DNA of 44,962 nt. It comes from an uncultured Muribaculaceae bacterium. Lineage in GTDB: Bacteria > Bacteroidota > Bacteroidia > Bacteroidales > Muribaculaceae. The stretch is taken from positions 1 through 44,962 of the forward strand of contig CAJOFH010000020.1 of the NCBI GenBank assembly GCA_905233845.1, written 5' to 3'. Below, in pieces: positions 42,863 through 44,962 of this stretch. The stretch's first letter is position 1, and every line of letters begins with the position of its first letter. A program made the position numbers and the translations under genes. Under the pieces are notes generated by a model, which was not told the DNA's origin, searched no databases, and worked only from the letters and a program-made list of their open reading frames with translations.

Positions 42863-44764
42863 ATGTCATATTTCTCATCTTATCTCAAAACTCTTCCTTA
42901 TAGTGATTTAAGGGAAAATGTTACAAAAACCTCAGAACAAGTTCTGAAAAACATAAATAACACTTTTAATTTTCATGACCAAGTAACAGGATTGTTGCTT
43001 GGCAATGTTCAAAGTGGAAAAACTGGACAAATGCTTGGTATTATCAGTAAATTGGCAGATAATGGATATAAATTATTCTTACTACTAACTACCGATATTA
43101 CCGATTTACAACGTCAAACGTTTTTGAGGGTCAAAGAATCTCTCTCTGGTTTTAACGTATTTTCTGAGAGAGATGAAGTTGAATTTACCTCTAATCCTTT
43201 TGATAAACCTACTGTTATTGTTTTAAAAAAGAATTCGCGTATACTTAAAAAATGGCGCAATCTACTTGTAAATTCAAACTCTTGTAGAGGTCTATCGTTG
43301 GTTATTTTTGATGATGAGGGAGATGCTGCAAGTTTGAACACATTGATTAATCGTCACAAAGTGAGCACAATAAATAGTAGACTTAATGAAATCAAACAAA
43401 CAGCCAATGCTGGAACTATTTATATAGAAGTCACAGCTACACCTCAAGCTATTATTCTTCAGTCTTCATTCTCCGATTGGCGTCCTTCCTTCATTAACTA
43501 TTTCAAACCCGGCAAAGGTTATCTTGGAGGAAATTTCTTTTATTCAAACCCCGATTCATATACTATTAAGTTTACGGGAGAAAATGAATTAACAGATGTT
43601 TTAGCAGATGATGATAACGTATGCCCTACAGGTCTTCAAATGAGTATTATGTCGTTCTTGATTAATTGTGCTCATAAACGATTAAACGGTGAGACAAATT
43701 GTAATTTTATGATTCACCCAAGCTCTAGGATTAATGCTCATGAGAAATTTGTTCTACGGGTTCAAGAGCATCTTAACCTACTTCTTAATTCTGAAGGAGA
43801 AGAAGATTTTGATAATCTTTTGTATGAAACATGGCGTGATTTACAATCATCAAAGCCAGATCTTGAGCATTTTGAAGATATAAAAGCTGCAGTTAGCGAA
43901 ATTTTATCAAATGGCGAGATAAGACCAATACCTCTTAATTCTCGCAGTTTCATTTGCAGAGATAGTAATAATCCAGATGCTTTAGATTTATCAAAGGGGT
44001 ATAATGTTGTAGTTGGAGGCAATACTCTTGGGCGTGGTATTACTTTCCCACATTTACAGACCGTTTATTATTGCCGAACTTCTAAAAAACCACAAGCTGA
44101 CACGTTCTGGCAGCATTCTCGAATTTTTGGTTATGATAGAGAACGAGAATTGATTCGGATTTTCATTCCACAAACATTACACCGTCTTTTTGTCAACCTC
44201 AATGAAGCAAATAATATCATAATAAAACAAATTGAGAACGGATTAGATAATATTCAAATTATTTACCCTAAAAACATAAAGCCTACTCGTAGAAATGTTC
44301 TAAATAATGAAACATTAAATCTCATTCAAGGTGGTGTTAACATGTTTCCCATCCAACCAATTGAAGACAATACAACAGAATTGGACCCACTTTTATTGAA
44401 TTATTCAAATGAAAAATCAGTGATAGTAGATAAGGATTTTGCTGTAAATCTGTTATATTATTGTGGTAGTAACAATATAGATGATTTTCCCAACCAGAAG
44501 TTTATATCATCTATAGAAGCACTAGCAAATAAACGTCCTTCAATTAAATGCCGTCTCATCGTAAGAGCCAATAGAAACTTGTCGAGAGGAACAGGTACGT
44601 TACTCTCTGAGAATGATCGCATCTTAGGCTCTCACTTTAACGATGAAATAGTGATTACTATTTATAGAGTAAATGGCAATATAGAACAAGGGTGGAATGG
44701 TAGTCCTCTTTGGATACCAAATATTAAATTTCCAAGTGATTGCTGTTTCTATGACTCAGAATAA
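42863..44764 (+). CDS. Z1-domain superfamily-2-type ATPase
   Basis: A 633-residue protein. It keeps a helicase-like motor: Walker A GNVQSGKT (46-53), Walker B IFDDEGD (148-154), a TATP motif III (191-194), motif V GNTLGRGITFP (386-396) and motif VI QHSRIFGYDRE (417-427) with an arginine finger. This last region is the core of the Z1 domain (PF10593), which occurs beside DNA methyltransferases and MutL-like ATPases in defence islands. Residues about 450-633 are of unknown fold. It is the last gene of the operon, 1 nt after the nuclease. It may load, translocate or regulate the PLD nuclease, or form a second effector; neither is shown. Confidence 0.87.
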   Translation: MSYFSSYLKTLPYSDLRENVTKTSEQVLKNINNTFNFHDQVTGLLLGNVQSGKTGQMLGIISKLADNGYKLFLLLTTDITDLQRQTFLRVKESLSGFNVFSERDEVEFTSNPFDKPTVIVLKKNSRILKKWRNLLVNSNSCRGLSLVIFDDEGDAASLNTLINRHKVSTINSRLNEIKQTANAGTIYIEVTATPQAIILQSSFSDWRPSFINYFKPGKGYLGGNFFYSNPDSYTIKFTGENELTDVLADDDNVCPTGLQMSIMSFLINCAHKRLNGETNCNFMIHPSSRINAHEKFVLRVQEHLNLLLNSEGEEDFDNLLYETWRDLQSSKPDLEHFEDIKAAVSEILSNGEIRPIPLNSRSFICRDSNNPDALDLSKGYNVVVGGNTLGRGITFPHLQTVYYCRTSKKPQADTFWQHSRIFGYDRERELIRIFIPQTLHRLFVNLNEANNIIIKQIENGLDNIQIIYPKNIKPTRRNVLNNETLNLIQGGVNMFPIQPIEDNTTELDPLLLNYSNEKSVIVDKDFAVNLLYYCGSNNIDDFPNQKFISSIEALANKRPSIKCRLIVRANRNLSRGTGTLLSENDRILGSHFNDEIVITIYRVNGNIEQGWNGSPLWIPNIKFPSDCCFYDSE

Positions 44765-44819
44765 ATAATATTTATTATTAAAATGTCAAGATTTCTATAA
44801 TATTTTGATTATAAGTAAT

Positions 44820-44847
44820 TACCAGGGCGCTTTGCCCTGGTATTTTT
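44820..44847 (+). terminator. Terminator of the defence operon
   Basis: A perfect 9-bp stem, TACCAGGGC (44820-44828) with GCCCTGGTA (44834-44842), loop GCTTT, followed by five T at 44843-44847. Confidence 0.9.
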
Positions 44848-44923
44848 CAATAATTTATCATACATTACCCGAGTTCGGGATAAGGAAATATGTTGTTTTT
44901 ATCAAAAATAGTGGGGCTAATAT

Positions 44924-44954
44924 TTGGAAAATAGCGAGATATTTTGTAACTTTG
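44924..44954 (+). promoter_or_regulatory. Bacteroidota-type promoter at the window end
   Basis: TTG at 44924-44926, 20 nt spacer, TAACTTTG at 44947-44954. It would start a transcript at about 44960 that runs out of the window. A CCCGAGTTCGGG palindrome lies about 50 nt upstream (44869-44880). Confidence 0.75.
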
Positions 44955-44962
44955 TAGTTGAC

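Overview
The window looks like chromosomal DNA of a gut-type Bacteroidales bacterium. The evidence is: secreted BspA-like leucine-rich-repeat proteins, a type IX secretion (T9SS)-style C-terminal tail on two proteins, NigD-like, YARHG and CotH proteins, dockerin-like EF-hand repeats on surface proteins, absence of strong Shine-Dalgarno sequences, and repeated matches to the Bacteroidota promoter (TTG about 20 nt upstream of TAnnTTTG). Muribaculaceae or a near relative is my guess; the family cannot be fixed from sequence reading alone. I saw no rRNA, tRNA, CRISPR array, transposase or integrase.

Layout. 1-9.4 kb: a BspA-like protein, then a compact same-strand block of housekeeping genes (trmB, Mrp-type ATPase, MBOAT acyltransferase, amidase-like protein, alpha/beta hydrolase, miaA with a TTG start, recX, comF). 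A perfect 33-bp inverted repeat made of 10-bp-phased AATTGTT units sits at both edges of this block (127-159 and 9432-9464). 9.5-9.9 kb: a structured non-coding RNA with its own promoter and terminator, 6S-like in size. 10-16.5 kb: two envelope proteins, then three tandem BspA-like paralogues carrying dockerin-like repeats. 16.5-19.3 kb (minus strand): a DUF234-type ATPase behind a promoter with a large inverted repeat at its start point, and pyrE with an SRPBCC partner. 19.3-25.9 kb: DUF5715 peptidase-like protein, aquaporin, two lipoproteins, polyprenyl synthase, TatD, and a CotH protein with dockerin-like and starch-binding-like modules. 26-37.2 kb: LysM coiled-coil protein, YARHG protein, M15 peptidase, a 1684-residue secreted alpha-amylase, prolyl oligopeptidase and a LolD-like ATPase. 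37.2-40.3 kb: a repeat-rich zone with a NigD-like lipoprotein and two tandem membrane paralogues.

40.3-44.85 kb is a visibly AT-rich defence island: a small controller-type HTH regulator, a DNA cytosine-5 methyltransferase, an NgoFVII/BfiI-like phospholipase-D-family restriction endonuclease, and a Z1-domain ATPase, packed with 1-10 nt gaps and closed by a strong terminator. The regulator's promoter overlaps two direct and one inverted copy of a TGTAGACA motif, placed as expected for autorepression, and its mRNA leader would be only about 13 nt. The unusual part is a tightly coupled Z1 superfamily-2-type ATPase beside a restriction enzyme family not known to need NTP. This is the best candidate for an under-described system in the window.

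Several dispersed short repeats (ATGCACAAT arrays, CCCCCTCTAAGATAGAGGGGG hairpins, purine-rich tracts, GTGGGACA-TTTTT units) cluster between 36.5 and 40.2 kb, next to the island. One of them supplies the last codons and stop of the LolD-like gene.
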